Source: Promethearchaeota archaeon
GTDB taxonomy: Archaea; Asgardarchaeota; Lokiarchaeia; Sigynarchaeales; SOKP01
Assembly (NCBI GenBank): GCA_030620005.1
Contig: JAUXAJ010000272.1
Location: 1-7,023 of the forward strand
Direction of reading: 5' to 3'
Length of the DNA: 7,023 nucleotides
Both the position numbers and the translations under genes were made by a program. The notes below the pieces were generated by a model that was given only the letters and a program-made list of their open reading frames with translations, ran no database searches and had not been told where the DNA came from. Below, in pieces: positions 1 to 5,794 of the stretch; position 1 is the first letter of the stretch; every line of letters begins with the position of its first letter.

Positions 1-15
1 ACGTGTTTCGCACGT
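1..15. repeat. Small perfect hairpin at window edge
   Basis: The arms ACGTG (1-5) and CACGT (11-15) are exact reverse complements around a 5-base loop, TTTCG. This is the most GC-rich patch in the left flank. It could be part of a terminator or of a gene continuing outside the window. A plus-strand frame is open from position 1 to a TAA at 49-51, but 16 codons are too few to identify anything. No T-run follows directly, so I do not call a terminator. Confidence 0.3.
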
Positions 16-71
16 CACGATTATTTAACTGTTAATTACTTTAACACTTAAAAGAAATTGGGTGAGATTTG

Positions 72-104
72 ATGTTAAGCATTGAAATTTCACTTAGGAG
101 ATAA
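72..104 (+). CDS. Possible 10-residue micro-ORF with SD
   Basis: An ATG at 72-74 follows a GGTGAG Shine-Dalgarno-like sequence (61-66) with a 5-base gap. The frame reads MLSIEISLRR and stops at TAA 102-104. Its last two codons (AGG AGA) contain the AGGAG that serves the next tiny frame, so the two would be translationally coupled. I recognise no family. It could be a leader peptide, the remnant of a lost gene, or chance in AT-rich DNA. The two consecutive well-spaced SD/start pairs are the only real support. Confidence 0.2.
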   Translation: MLSIEISLRR

Positions 105-106
105 AA

Positions 107-181
107 ATGCAATGTCTTACTAAAATTATTAAAATTAACAATAATTACAAATTACAAAACTTAAGATGTAAAATAGTTTAA
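107..181 (+). CDS. Possible 24-residue micro-ORF with strong SD
   Basis: AGGAG (96-100) lies 6 bases before an ATG at 107-109, which is ideal spacing. The frame encodes 24 residues, begins MQCLTKIIK and ends at TAA 179-181. It is rich in Lys, Asn and Ile and has two Cys. Composition is close to that expected from random AT-rich DNA, so the start signal is much better than the peptide. It may be the stump of a gene that lost its body, or a genuine microprotein. It converges on the minus-strand 73-residue gene. Confidence 0.25.
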   Translation: MQCLTKIIKINNNYKLQNLRCKIV

Positions 182-195
182 CAAAATATTTGTAG

Positions 196-201
196 AAAAA
201 A
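196..201 (-). terminator. T-run after the 73-residue gene
   Basis: On the minus strand a run of six T lies 16 bases past the TAG stop of the 73-residue gene, and a further T-rich stretch lies between them (208-216). Archaeal RNA polymerase commonly terminates at short T-runs without a hairpin, so this is a plausible end for the ubiX-side transcript. It is a prediction from sequence only. Confidence 0.35.
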
Positions 202-217
202 TTGAAATTTTCTTTTA

Positions 218-439
218 CTACATGTTATTAAAAACCTTATTTACTAACTGACAACCTCGATTATTCTCTGCTCCAAAAATACATCGAGCTTTAACGTCAT
301 CCCTTTTTTTAGAATATCTCATGCACCCCCAGCATTGTCCTTTCGCAAGACTTATTCGCTTTTTACTGTTTTTTTCTCTAATTTCTTCACATATCTTTAA
401 TGCGATTTCTTCTGGAATAGATTTTTTTTGTTTTTTCAA
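218..439 (-). CDS. Small Cys-rich hypothetical protein (73 aa)
   Basis: I do not recognise a named family. The 73-residue product has a charged helical N-terminus (about 1-30) and then four Cys in the order CWGC (36-39), C53 and C63, the last within NNRGC. This spacing suits a small zinc site or possibly an Fe-S site; a fifth Cys (C17) lies in the helix. There is no signal peptide or membrane segment. The start is TTG at 439-437: a TAG stop lies directly upstream in frame and the next Met is residue 40, beyond the first two Cys, so TTG is the best choice. A weak GTGAT SD-like sequence precedes it. It lies 52 bp downstream of ubiX on the same strand and may be co-transcribed. Coding looks real because the Cys pattern is ordered. 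Confidence 0.6.
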   Translation of the reverse strand: MKKQKKSIPEEIALKICEEIREKNSKKRISLAKGQCWGCMRYSKKRDDVKARCIFGAENNRGCQLVNKVFNNM

Positions 440-473
440 CTAAATCACATTATTAATCTTGTCATTAAGAATG

Positions 474-498
474 AAAAAGGCTTTTAAGTATTTAATCA
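474..498 (+). repeat. Repeat A, source copy (ubiX 3' end)
   Basis: This 25-bp stretch covers the last two codons and stop of ubiX and the spacer beyond it. It recurs exactly, in the same orientation, at 4857-4881 just upstream of the coiled-coil gene. It contains the motif GGCTTTTAAGTA. This is the likely source copy because it is continuous with the ubiX coding sequence. Confidence 0.85.
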
Positions 499-1040
499 AT
501 TCCCCATCGTTTAATTCCACTTTCTATACCAAATTGATCTAATATCCTTCCTACAGAGTGTTCGATGAGCTCATCCACATTTTTAGGCATGATATAATAT
601 GAAGGAATTGGTGGCGCAATTACTACGCCTAATTTTGCTAACTTTAGCATATTTTCAAGATGGATGGCACTAAATGGGCTTTCCCTTACGACAAGGACCA
701 GTTTTCCTTGTTCCTTAATGATCACATCTGCTGCCCGACTAATCAAGTTATCGGCGTATCCATTCGCAATTGCAGATAATGTTTTCATTGAACACGGAAC
801 AACTACCATGTCCTCTAATTTATAAGTACCGCTTGCGGGAGGGGCAGATAGATCGTTCACATCGTAATTTTTTGTTGCTAATTCTCGTACATCAGAGATG
901 TTATGATTCGATTCAATTTTTATAATATCCTCTGCAATCTTTGAGATTATAAGCTCGGTTTTTATACCTTTACTTTTTAAAACTTTTAATAATTTTATTG
1001 AAATTTGAACCCCTGAAGCTCCAGTAATTGCCACTAACAT
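492..1040 (-). CDS. ubiX: UbiX flavin prenyltransferase
   Basis: The family joins a dimethylallyl group, usually from dimethylallyl monophosphate, to reduced FMN, giving prenylated FMN, the cofactor of UbiD-type decarboxylases. The 182-residue length is normal. Visible family signatures are the N-terminal GASG loop (7-10), the PCSMKTLSAIANG segment (82-94) with the NLISRAADV helix (98-106), the RESPFSAIHLENM segment (119-131), and the C-terminal SYYIMP plus VGRILDQFGI (147-172). It is a soluble Rossmann-like flavoprotein that forms homo-oligomers in the family. The ATG at 1040 places GASG at the usual distance from the N-terminus, and other nearby ATGs are out of frame. No clear SD precedes it, so the mRNA may be leaderless. 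No UbiD is in the window. In archaea the partner can be the decarboxylase of the modified mevalonate pathway or an aromatic-acid decarboxylase; which one applies here is unknown. Confidence 0.95.
   Translation of the reverse strand: MLVAITGASGVQISIKLLKVLKSKGIKTELIISKIAEDIIKIESNHNISDVRELATKNYDVNDLSAPPASGTYKLEDMVVVPCSMKTLSAIANGYADNLISRAADVIIKEQGKLVLVVRESPFSAIHLENMLKLAKLGVVIAPPIPSYYIMPKNVDELIEHSVGRILDQFGIESGIKRWGID
578..607 (+). repeat. Repeat B, source copy (inside ubiX)
   Basis: This 30-bp segment encodes, on the minus strand, roughly residues 146-154 of UbiX (the conserved SYYIMP region). It recurs at 4880-4909 in the same orientation with one difference (T600 corresponds to A4902). Because it encodes a conserved part of UbiX, this must be the source and the intergenic one the copy. 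Confidence 0.85.
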
Positions 1041-1059
1041 GTCATGCCGTCATTTTTAG

Positions 1060-1080
1060 TTATTTATTAAATAATAAATT
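1060..1080 (-). promoter_or_regulatory. Likely TATA region for ubiX
   Basis: The 131-bp spacer between the hydrolase stop (1172) and the ubiX start (1040) has a TATA-like stretch, TATTTAATAAAT on the minus strand. It is centred about 28 bases upstream of the ubiX ATG, the usual spacing for archaeal leaderless transcripts. That fits the absence of an SD. The whole spacer is very AT-rich, so chance matches are easy. Confidence 0.35.
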
Positions 1081-1171
1081 TTAGAGATATGAAATTAAAT
1101 TTTTTCATCCATATTAGATTATTCCTTTTAATTAAAAAATTTCTCGTCGTCAATTTCTTTCATGGTAAAGT

Positions 1172-2272
1172 TTAATACCCTCGTTGCCAGAACCACAAGA
1201 GCATTTTACCTATTAAAGCAGTTTCTACACCCGCAAAAGCATGATTACCCTTTTTGAAAACGATGTAATTTTCGGGCTTCATGTTAAGAAATTCTCTATT
1301 TAACTCAAAATTTTCATAATTGATAACTTCATCATCTTCGCAATGAGCCAGCATCACCCTATAGTCATTATCAACATCCCAAGGGACGGGTTGGTCAAAA
1401 AATCCCTTCTTTTTATTAAACGAATTTAATATTGGAGAAACCATTCTATTCTGTAAATTTGTAGGAGTTAAGTTCACGCCCATGATTTCATACCCTGCCT
1501 TAACCATGCGTTCTGAAAAATTCTTTAGTTTTCTCGTGGCTGTCATTTGAAAGTCTGCCCAAGTACATAGGGCAATAACGAATTTTATCTTTATATCTAA
1601 ATAACCTTCGTTTAAAACGATACCTCCGCCCATTGAAGCACCCCATGCCACGATCTCTTGTGAATCGATATCTCCAATTTCTCTTGATCGAGTTTCAATG
1701 AAATCAACAACTCTGCTTAAATCTTTAATAATGTAGTACGTGTCCCATTTTTTCCCGAAAGCCGTTTCTCCATGACCTCTTGAATCATAAAATAATACGC
1801 TAAAACCCATGAAGCAGAGAGGTATGCCTATTGCATAGTAATCCGTTCTCTGCCCTCCTAATCCGTGACAAATTATCAATACGGGAGCATTCTTTTTAGG
1901 CGTTAAAGGACCTTTTACTAAATCACCTGGAAGAAAATATCCTCCTCCTATAGGAATCTTGATGTGCTCGAAAGACACTTGATCAGATCGAGTTTCAACT
2001 GGCCATCGGTTAAGTTTATAATCAAATTGAACAAAAGCCCATCCAATAAACCCAAGAGAAAGGAAAAAATATAAAATATTTAATATCAAACTCGGTAAGA
2101 AACTCATTCCAAGTAATTCCCAGCCTAAATTTAAATTGAATGGAGGTAATTGAAGCCAAAAAGGAACCCAAAATAGTACATGGGGAATTATTAAACCAAT
2201 TAGGAGTCTATAAAGAAACTTTATTAAGAACGGACTCCAATTTATACCGCTTGTTTTTTCTTCTTCGCTCAA
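1172..2272 (-). CDS. Membrane-anchored alpha/beta hydrolase
   Basis: A 366-residue serine hydrolase with an N-terminal membrane part. Hydrophobic segments span about 16-40 and 50-83, followed by an alpha/beta hydrolase domain. Visible features are the oxyanion-loop motif HGLGG (136-140), DSRGHGE (163-169), the nucleophile elbow GASMG with Ser213, an acid within HCEDDE (Asp313 or Asp314), and the catalytic His344 in GNHAF. The triad is complete, so it is probably an active esterase, lipase or thioesterase; the substrate is unknown. The start is TTG at 2272-2270, decided by a strong SD (GGAGGG, 2287-2282) 8 bases upstream. It begins one base after the stop of the preceding, broken paralogue, so translation was probably coupled. 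It is the last gene of the operon with the PaaK-like ligase, suggesting action on a related ester or thioester near the membrane. Confidence 0.85.
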   Translation of the reverse strand: MSEEEKTSGINWSPFLIKFLYRLLIGLIIPHVLFWVPFWLQLPPFNLNLGWELLGMSFLPSLILNILYFFLSLGFIGWAFVQFDYKLNRWPVETRSDQVSFEHIKIPIGGGYFLPGDLVKGPLTPKKNAPVLIICHGLGGQRTDYYAIGIPLCFMGFSVLFYDSRGHGETAFGKKWDTYYIIKDLSRVVDFIETRSREIGDIDSQEIVAWGASMGGGIVLNEGYLDIKIKFVIALCTWADFQMTATRKLKNFSERMVKAGYEIMGVNLTPTNLQNRMVSPILNSFNKKKGFFDQPVPWDVDNDYRVMLAHCEDDEVINYENFELNREFLNMKPENYIVFKKGNHAFAGVETALIGKMLLWFWQRGY

Positions 2273-2273
2273 A

Positions 2274-3083
2274 TTAAAAATCCCTCCGTTCTATTAGTTT
2301 ATAAATCGGATTTAACTTTTGTTTAATCTTTATGCTGCAGAATGCTGCCGTAGAAGGTTCTTGGCTCAATAGATCATGTCCGCCAAGATCATATACTAAA
2401 TAATCGCCTTCCTTGACATTTAGGCGCTCCTTATTTTTAACAAACTCTTCATAAGGAGAAATCTTATCGTCCTTGCAATGCACTAAATATATCTTATCGA
2501 TAATTTCATATTGCTCCAATTTGTCTTCTTCAATTAAATGCATTGAGCTACAACAGATCGCTTTCACATCTTTATCTGCTAATCCTCCAAGCAAAGCCAC
2601 TTCTGCACCATATCCTAGTCCGAAATAAATCAGCTTTTTGGGATCAACAGCCTTATCTTCACGCAATAAATCTTTTAATTTGGGTATTAACGCTAGATAT
2701 CTATTAACATATTCATTTCTTGATATTTTTTTATGGAATGTATCAATACACAATGTAGGATACCCTTGAAGAGCATAATGAGCGTCTCAGTTCTCAAAAT
2801 AAGGATAAGATTTATTATGACGGGGAAAAATTAACATGCCTGGCATTTGGTGTTCATGGTCCTTAAAATCCGTGCTCTTGTAGAGGTAACAGTTAACTCG
2901 TTTTCCTTCAAAATCCTTGATTAGTAATTCTTCCAGTATGAGATTATCAGTTAAAACTTTCCCCCATCTTTTGTTAATTTGTGCTCGTTTCAATTTTACT
3001 ATCGTCATGACAAAATAAAAAAACATTAGGAGGAAAATTAAAGACAAACTCCAAAAGACTATTATCATTATCTTTTGACTCAC
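2274..3083 (-). pseudogene. Alpha/beta hydrolase paralogue split by in-frame TGA
   Basis: Two open stretches (3083-2787 and 2753-2274) are in the same frame and separated only by one TGA (2787-2789) and 11 sense codons. Read through, they give about 269 codons that align along their length with the neighbouring 366-residue hydrolase. Matching stretches include NKRWGKVLTD against LNRWPVETRS, and HCKDDKISPYEEF against HCEDDEVINYENF. There is one N-terminal membrane helix (about 6-28). Catalysis looks lost: the nucleophile elbow reads GLGYG, with Gly in place of Ser, and the HG of the oxyanion loop is replaced by PRHNK, although the acid and final His (GGHD) remain. The start is GTG at 3083 or ATG at 3068, the latter behind GGTGAG. 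Its start lies 8 bp after the PaaK-like stop. The likeliest reading is a decaying duplicate or a pseudoenzyme with a recent nonsense change. A sequencing error at one base, or recoded UGA, are alternatives. Confidence 0.75.
2282..2287 (-). promoter_or_regulatory. SD fixing the TTG start of the hydrolase
   Basis: GGAGGG on the minus strand lies 8 bases before TTG 2272-2270 and inside the last codons of the upstream frame (CGG AGG GAT). It supports a TTG start and coupled translation of the two hydrolase paralogues. Confidence 0.75.
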
Positions 3084-3091
3084 CCTATTTG

Positions 3092-4492
3092 CTATTTGGG
3101 ACGAAGATCTAATATTCTTTTTTCTTTTAATTGTGTTTCCATTCCTAATGACCGAGATATCGCATCAGGCGTCATTATGTTAATAGCGTTAGGAGATATT
3201 TCCATTTTTTCCTTAATATAGTTAGCTAATGTTTCACTTAATTTTGTCTCCTTCACTTTTTTAGCCTTTTTAGGACTAACATTAATAATTAATTGATCAA
3301 TCATAGAGTCTCCTCTTTGTAATACAATTTGCCATTCGTCAATTCCATCAAATTCGGGCATTATTGTATAAAATTGATTTAAATCGATTAATGTACCTTT
3401 TACTTTATCAAATCTGACATCTTTTACTTCTGAAACTCTACTAATCATTGATGATATAATAGGAACATTTCTTCCGCAATAAGGGCACTTTTCATATTTA
3501 ATTCCTTCCTCGGCAATATCGCCTGTTCGATAATTCATTACAATTGTTCCTCGCCCTCCAAGTGCAGACCATACTAATTCACCTCTCTCTTCTGGTCCTA
3601 CACGCTCTCCCGTTTTCGGATCAATGCAATACCAAAAGTCTAAATCGGTATACGTGTGATATCCCGTTAGTTCACCATCTACACCTTCTGGATGTGGGCA
3701 CTCTACGGGAACTATTCGGGATTCCGTAAAACCATACGCAGCACATATTTTAGGGTCTTGAGCATTCATGGAATTCAGCAAGTCCGTTATGCGCTTTCTA
3801 AATGTTAAAGTGCACCTATCTCCGCCAGTGATAAGCAACCGCATCTCTTCTAATAATTTATCAGAGCCCATCGCCGTTTTAAATACGTGGTACATGTAAC
3901 CAGGTACTCCTACAAATACGCTACCTTTCAATCCGTGTGATAGTTCTACTATTTTTTGAGTTCCTAAGATCTTTCCACCACCCGTATGCACGGCTGTAAT
4001 TCCCATTCCCGTTGTTGCGTAATATACTTGCCAAAATGCAAGATGTGGTGAATATGGAAAAGAATTTATCACGATATCTTTATTATTCATGCCAGTAACC
4101 TCCACGAGTCTTTTGGCAACAGTCATCATTATGTTATCTAAATCCCATTGCGTATACCAAAAAGGAGTACTAAAGGCGGTTCGACCCGTCGTGGCGATCA
4201 TGAAGCGTGGATGATATTCGAGGTCGTCTGTTTTCTGCATGACATAATATGAAGGTTTAAACGGATGCTCATCAACTGGAGCGATATCCTCTTTATTCGT
4301 GAATGGAAATTTCTTTATAAAATCATCCACGGTTTTTATGCTTGATGGGTCAATAGCATTCTTTTTCATGATTTCATGATATGCGGGGTGGTACTTGTAT
4401 ATTTCTTGAACCATTAAGCTGATCTTCTTATCTTGCAATGTTGCTTGCTCTTCAAAAGACATGGAATGCCAATTATCTAACGCATGAGTCAT
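3092..4492 (-). CDS. PaaK-like adenylate-forming acid-CoA ligase
   Basis: A 466-residue member of the ANL superfamily, nearest in look to phenylacetate-CoA ligase. These enzymes adenylate a carboxylic acid with ATP and usually pass it to CoA. Motifs in order are a divergent phosphate-binding loop, ATTGRTAFSTP (100-110); GVPGYMYHVF (195-204); ITGGDR (221-226); the core YGFTE (253-257); GELVW (304-308); YRTGD (321-325); CPYCGR (336-341), a PaaK-type Cys pair; and a C-terminal KEKRILDLRP matching the K-x-K-R-x-x-D-x-R end of PaaK proteins. The length is normal. The start ATG 4492 has an AGGTGA SD six bases upstream. It is cytosolic and co-translated with the zinc protein upstream and the hydrolases downstream. 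The substrate is not readable from sequence. Coenzyme F390 synthetase is a related alternative. The altered loop (Arg-Thr-Ala where most have Lys-Pro-Thr) hints at an unusual substrate. Confidence 0.82.
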   Translation of the reverse strand: MTHALDNWHSMSFEEQATLQDKKISLMVQEIYKYHPAYHEIMKKNAIDPSSIKTVDDFIKKFPFTNKEDIAPVDEHPFKPSYYVMQKTDDLEYHPRFMIATTGRTAFSTPFWYTQWDLDNIMMTVAKRLVEVTGMNNKDIVINSFPYSPHLAFWQVYYATTGMGITAVHTGGGKILGTQKIVELSHGLKGSVFVGVPGYMYHVFKTAMGSDKLLEEMRLLITGGDRCTLTFRKRITDLLNSMNAQDPKICAAYGFTESRIVPVECPHPEGVDGELTGYHTYTDLDFWYCIDPKTGERVGPEERGELVWSALGGRGTIVMNYRTGDIAEEGIKYEKCPYCGRNVPIISSMISRVSEVKDVRFDKVKGTLIDLNQFYTIMPEFDGIDEWQIVLQRGDSMIDQLIINVSPKKAKKVKETKLSETLANYIKEKMEISPNAINIMTPDAISRSLGMETQLKEKRILDLRPK

Positions 4493-4498
4493 TTTTCT

Positions 4499-4504
4499 TC
4501 ACCT
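4499..4504 (-). promoter_or_regulatory. SD overlapping the zinc-protein stop codon
   Basis: AGGTGA on the minus strand lies 6 bases before the PaaK-like ATG and overlaps the TAG stop (4505-4503) of the 65-residue gene. This arrangement implies translational coupling of the first two operon genes. Confidence 0.7.
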
Positions 4505-4700
4505 AATCTAACTCCTCTAAAGTTAATTCTCTTAATTTTTTTGATTTACATTCTTTATTCGGACAGTGATTTCGCTTTTTTTTCGCACATTTATTGCACA
4601 CTATCCTTAAACATTCTTGACATATGAGTAATTTATTATCCCCTACGATAGGTTGATGAGGGCTGAGTAAAAATCCACATTCATTACATGATTTTGTCAT
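4503..4700 (-). CDS. Small zinc-binding RING/ribbon-like protein (65 aa)
   Basis: The 65-residue product has Cys pairs C5-x2-C8, C27-x2-C30 and C35-x2-C38, then H45-C46 and C51. This pattern can hold two zinc ions in a cross-brace or double-ribbon fold. It ends in an acidic, Leu-rich helix (LRELTLEELD). There are no membrane or export signals. Starting at ATG 4700, it is the first gene of the operon and ends 10 bp before the PaaK-like ligase. Small zinc proteins of this kind may act as protein- or nucleic-acid-binding adaptors. Its fixed place ahead of the ligase suggests a structural or regulatory partner, but this is inference. I do not recognise a named family. Confidence 0.7.
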   Translation of the reverse strand: MTKSCNECGFLLSPHQPIVGDNKLLICQECLRIVCNKCAKKKRNHCPNKECKSKKLRELTLEELD

Positions 4701-4856
4701 TTTTTATAACTCTTGCTTATTTTAATCATCATAAATTTTCATAATAATTGCCAAAGAAAATTTAAACTTCATTTGATTTTATTTTAAAGTTAATTAAATT
4801 TTCCATTGTAATAAACTCTACTTTTTTAAGCAGTTATTAGTCCATTTCAAACAAAA

Positions 4857-4881
4857 AAAAAGGCTTTTAAGTATTTAATCA
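4857..4881 (+). repeat. Repeat A, derived copy upstream of coiled-coil gene
   Basis: An exact 25-bp copy of 474-498 from the ubiX 3' end, same orientation, 4,383 bp away. It joins directly to the repeat B copy with a shared CA at the junction (4880-4881), so about 79 bp present in the source (499-577) are missing. It carries the likely TATA element of the coiled-coil gene. Confidence 0.85.
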
Positions 4882-4909
4882 TTTTTAGGCATGATATAAT
4901 AAGAAGGAA
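4880..4909 (+). repeat. Repeat B, derived copy forming the leader and SD
   Basis: A 30-bp copy of 578-607 (inside ubiX) with one change, A4902 for T600. It ends in GAAGGAA, which acts as the ribosome-binding site of the coiled-coil gene. Part of a conserved UbiX coding segment, read in antisense, therefore now lies in another gene's 5' leader. Confidence 0.85.
4903..4908 (+). promoter_or_regulatory. SD of the coiled-coil gene
   Basis: GAAGGA lies 8 bases before ATG 4917 and supports that start. The element comes from the duplicated ubiX fragment; in ubiX the same bases are coding sequence read in antisense. Confidence 0.65.
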
Positions 4910-4916
4910 ATAAAAT

Positions 4917-5783
4917 ATGAGTATCGATTGGACCCGGTTAAAAGAAAAGCCAGAATCAAAAGTAAAAGTAGAAGGAAAGATACTTTTAAATTTTAAAAAT
5001 AAGACAAGCGACTTGGAACAAAAATTATCTTTAAAAAGTCAAGAATTCGAAAAAGTGACAAGTGATTTAAATGAAACCACAGAAAAATTAGCAGAAACGG
5101 AAAAAGATTTGGAACGAATTAAATCGAAATTATCCTCTATTGAAAAGGAATTGGTATCTGAAAAAGATGAAAAAAGCAAATACGTATCAGAAGCAAAAGA
5201 ATTAAAGTCAGCAAAGTCTGATTTAGAGAGTAAATTATACGATTCTGGGAAAAAAATTTCAGAATTGGAAGAAAAGCTTAAATCGGCCTCTAATGAAATC
5301 AACTCTTTAAAACAAAATATTTCAAATAAAGAGAAAGATTTAGCACTTAAAGATAAGAACATGGAAGAACTCAAAGCTGAATTTGACAAGAAAATTTTAG
5401 AAAAGAATGGAAAACTTGAAAAATTACAGAATGAATTTGAGCAAAACACCTATGAAAAGGATGAAATAATAGAAAAACTCAAAGTCGAATTGAACGAAAC
5501 TTATAAAGTTAGAGATTTTGGTCAAGAAAAACAAAGGCGTGAACTTGAACAAGAAATTTTAAAAAAAGACAACGAAATTAACACTCTTAAAACTGATTTA
5601 TTGGCAAAGATAAATGAAATAGAGGCGCTTAACGAAAAAATAAAAATCTTAGAAACTCCTCCTCCTGAACCTGAAGGGCCTCCTGAATTTTTGGAAAAAA
5701 TTAAGAGATTAATAAGTGTTAAAGGGTTTCTTTCTGAAAAAGAAGTCGACACATTCATAGCCGAATTCGAAGCTAAGGAATAG
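4917..5783 (+). CDS. Long coiled-coil protein with SHOCT-like tail (288 aa)
   Basis: The product has a short N-terminal segment (1-27, with the only Trp at residue 5), a long continuous coiled coil (about 28-245) rich in Lys, Glu, Leu and Ser with leucine heptads, a Pro-rich hinge (PPPEPEGPPE, 248-257), and a C-terminal helical piece (about 258-288) whose pattern IKRLISVKGFLSEKEVD resembles the short SHOCT module. No Cys, signal peptide or membrane helix is seen, so it is probably a cytosolic oligomeric rod. SMC-like annotations by similarity would reflect only coiled-coil bias, as no ATPase parts are present. ATG 4917 has a good SD. It is the only sizeable plus-strand gene and is a one-gene unit divergent from the zinc-protein operon and convergent with the polyprenyl synthase. 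Both flanks contain copied pieces of other genes in this window. Function unknown; a scaffold or tether is an inference. Confidence 0.8.
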   Translation: MSIDWTRLKEKPESKVKVEGKILLNFKNKTSDLEQKLSLKSQEFEKVTSDLNETTEKLAETEKDLERIKSKLSSIEKELVSEKDEKSKYVSEAKELKSAKSDLESKLYDSGKKISELEEKLKSASNEINSLKQNISNKEKDLALKDKNMEELKAEFDKKILEKNGKLEKLQNEFEQNTYEKDEIIEKLKVELNETYKVRDFGQEKQRRELEQEILKKDNEINTLKTDLLAKINEIEALNEKIKILETPPPEPEGPPEFLEKIKRLISVKGFLSEKEVDTFIAEFEAKE

Positions 5784-5794
5784 TTAATTTTCGC

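Larger units (their letters stand above)
4701..4916. promoter_or_regulatory. Divergent promoter region, 216 bp
   Basis: This AT-rich spacer separates the minus-strand operon (first ATG 4700) from the plus-strand coiled-coil gene (ATG 4917). On the minus strand, TTTAAATTTT around 4757-4766 is a reasonable TATA candidate for the operon. On the plus strand, CTTTTAAGTA (4864-4873), inside the duplicated repeat A copy and preceded by AAAAGG, is the best TATA-like candidate for the coiled-coil gene. It lies 44-53 bases upstream of the ATG and would give a leader of about 20 bases. Both assignments are by eye. Confidence 0.4.

Noticed and set aside
1128..1163. Minus-strand 11-residue frame (MKEIDDEKFFN) just after the hydrolase stop
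   Set aside because: No SD, very short, and in an AT-rich spacer where such frames are expected by chance.
2787..2789. TGA as a selenocysteine codon
   Set aside because: No Cys at the aligned position of the paralogue, no known redox role at this site of alpha/beta hydrolases, and no convincing SECIS seen; kept only as a remote option.
3544..3729. Plus-strand open frame of 61 codons inside the PaaK-like gene
   Set aside because: It lies opposite conserved ligase motifs (the YRTGD to YGFTE region) and has no start signal.
4857..4909. CRISPR-like or insertion-sequence origin of the repeats
   Set aside because: No regular array and no transposase. The repeats are single copies of coding-gene pieces, and no terminal inverted repeats bound the coiled-coil gene.
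5039..5449. Minus-strand open frame of 136 codons opposite the coiled-coil gene
   Set aside because: It is a Ser/Phe-rich antisense shadow of Lys/Glu-rich coiled-coil codons, with no SD or recognisable motif.
5522..5758. Minus-strand open frame of 78 codons opposite the coiled-coil gene
   Set aside because: Same antisense shadow effect; its Gly/Ser stretch is the complement of the Pro-rich hinge.
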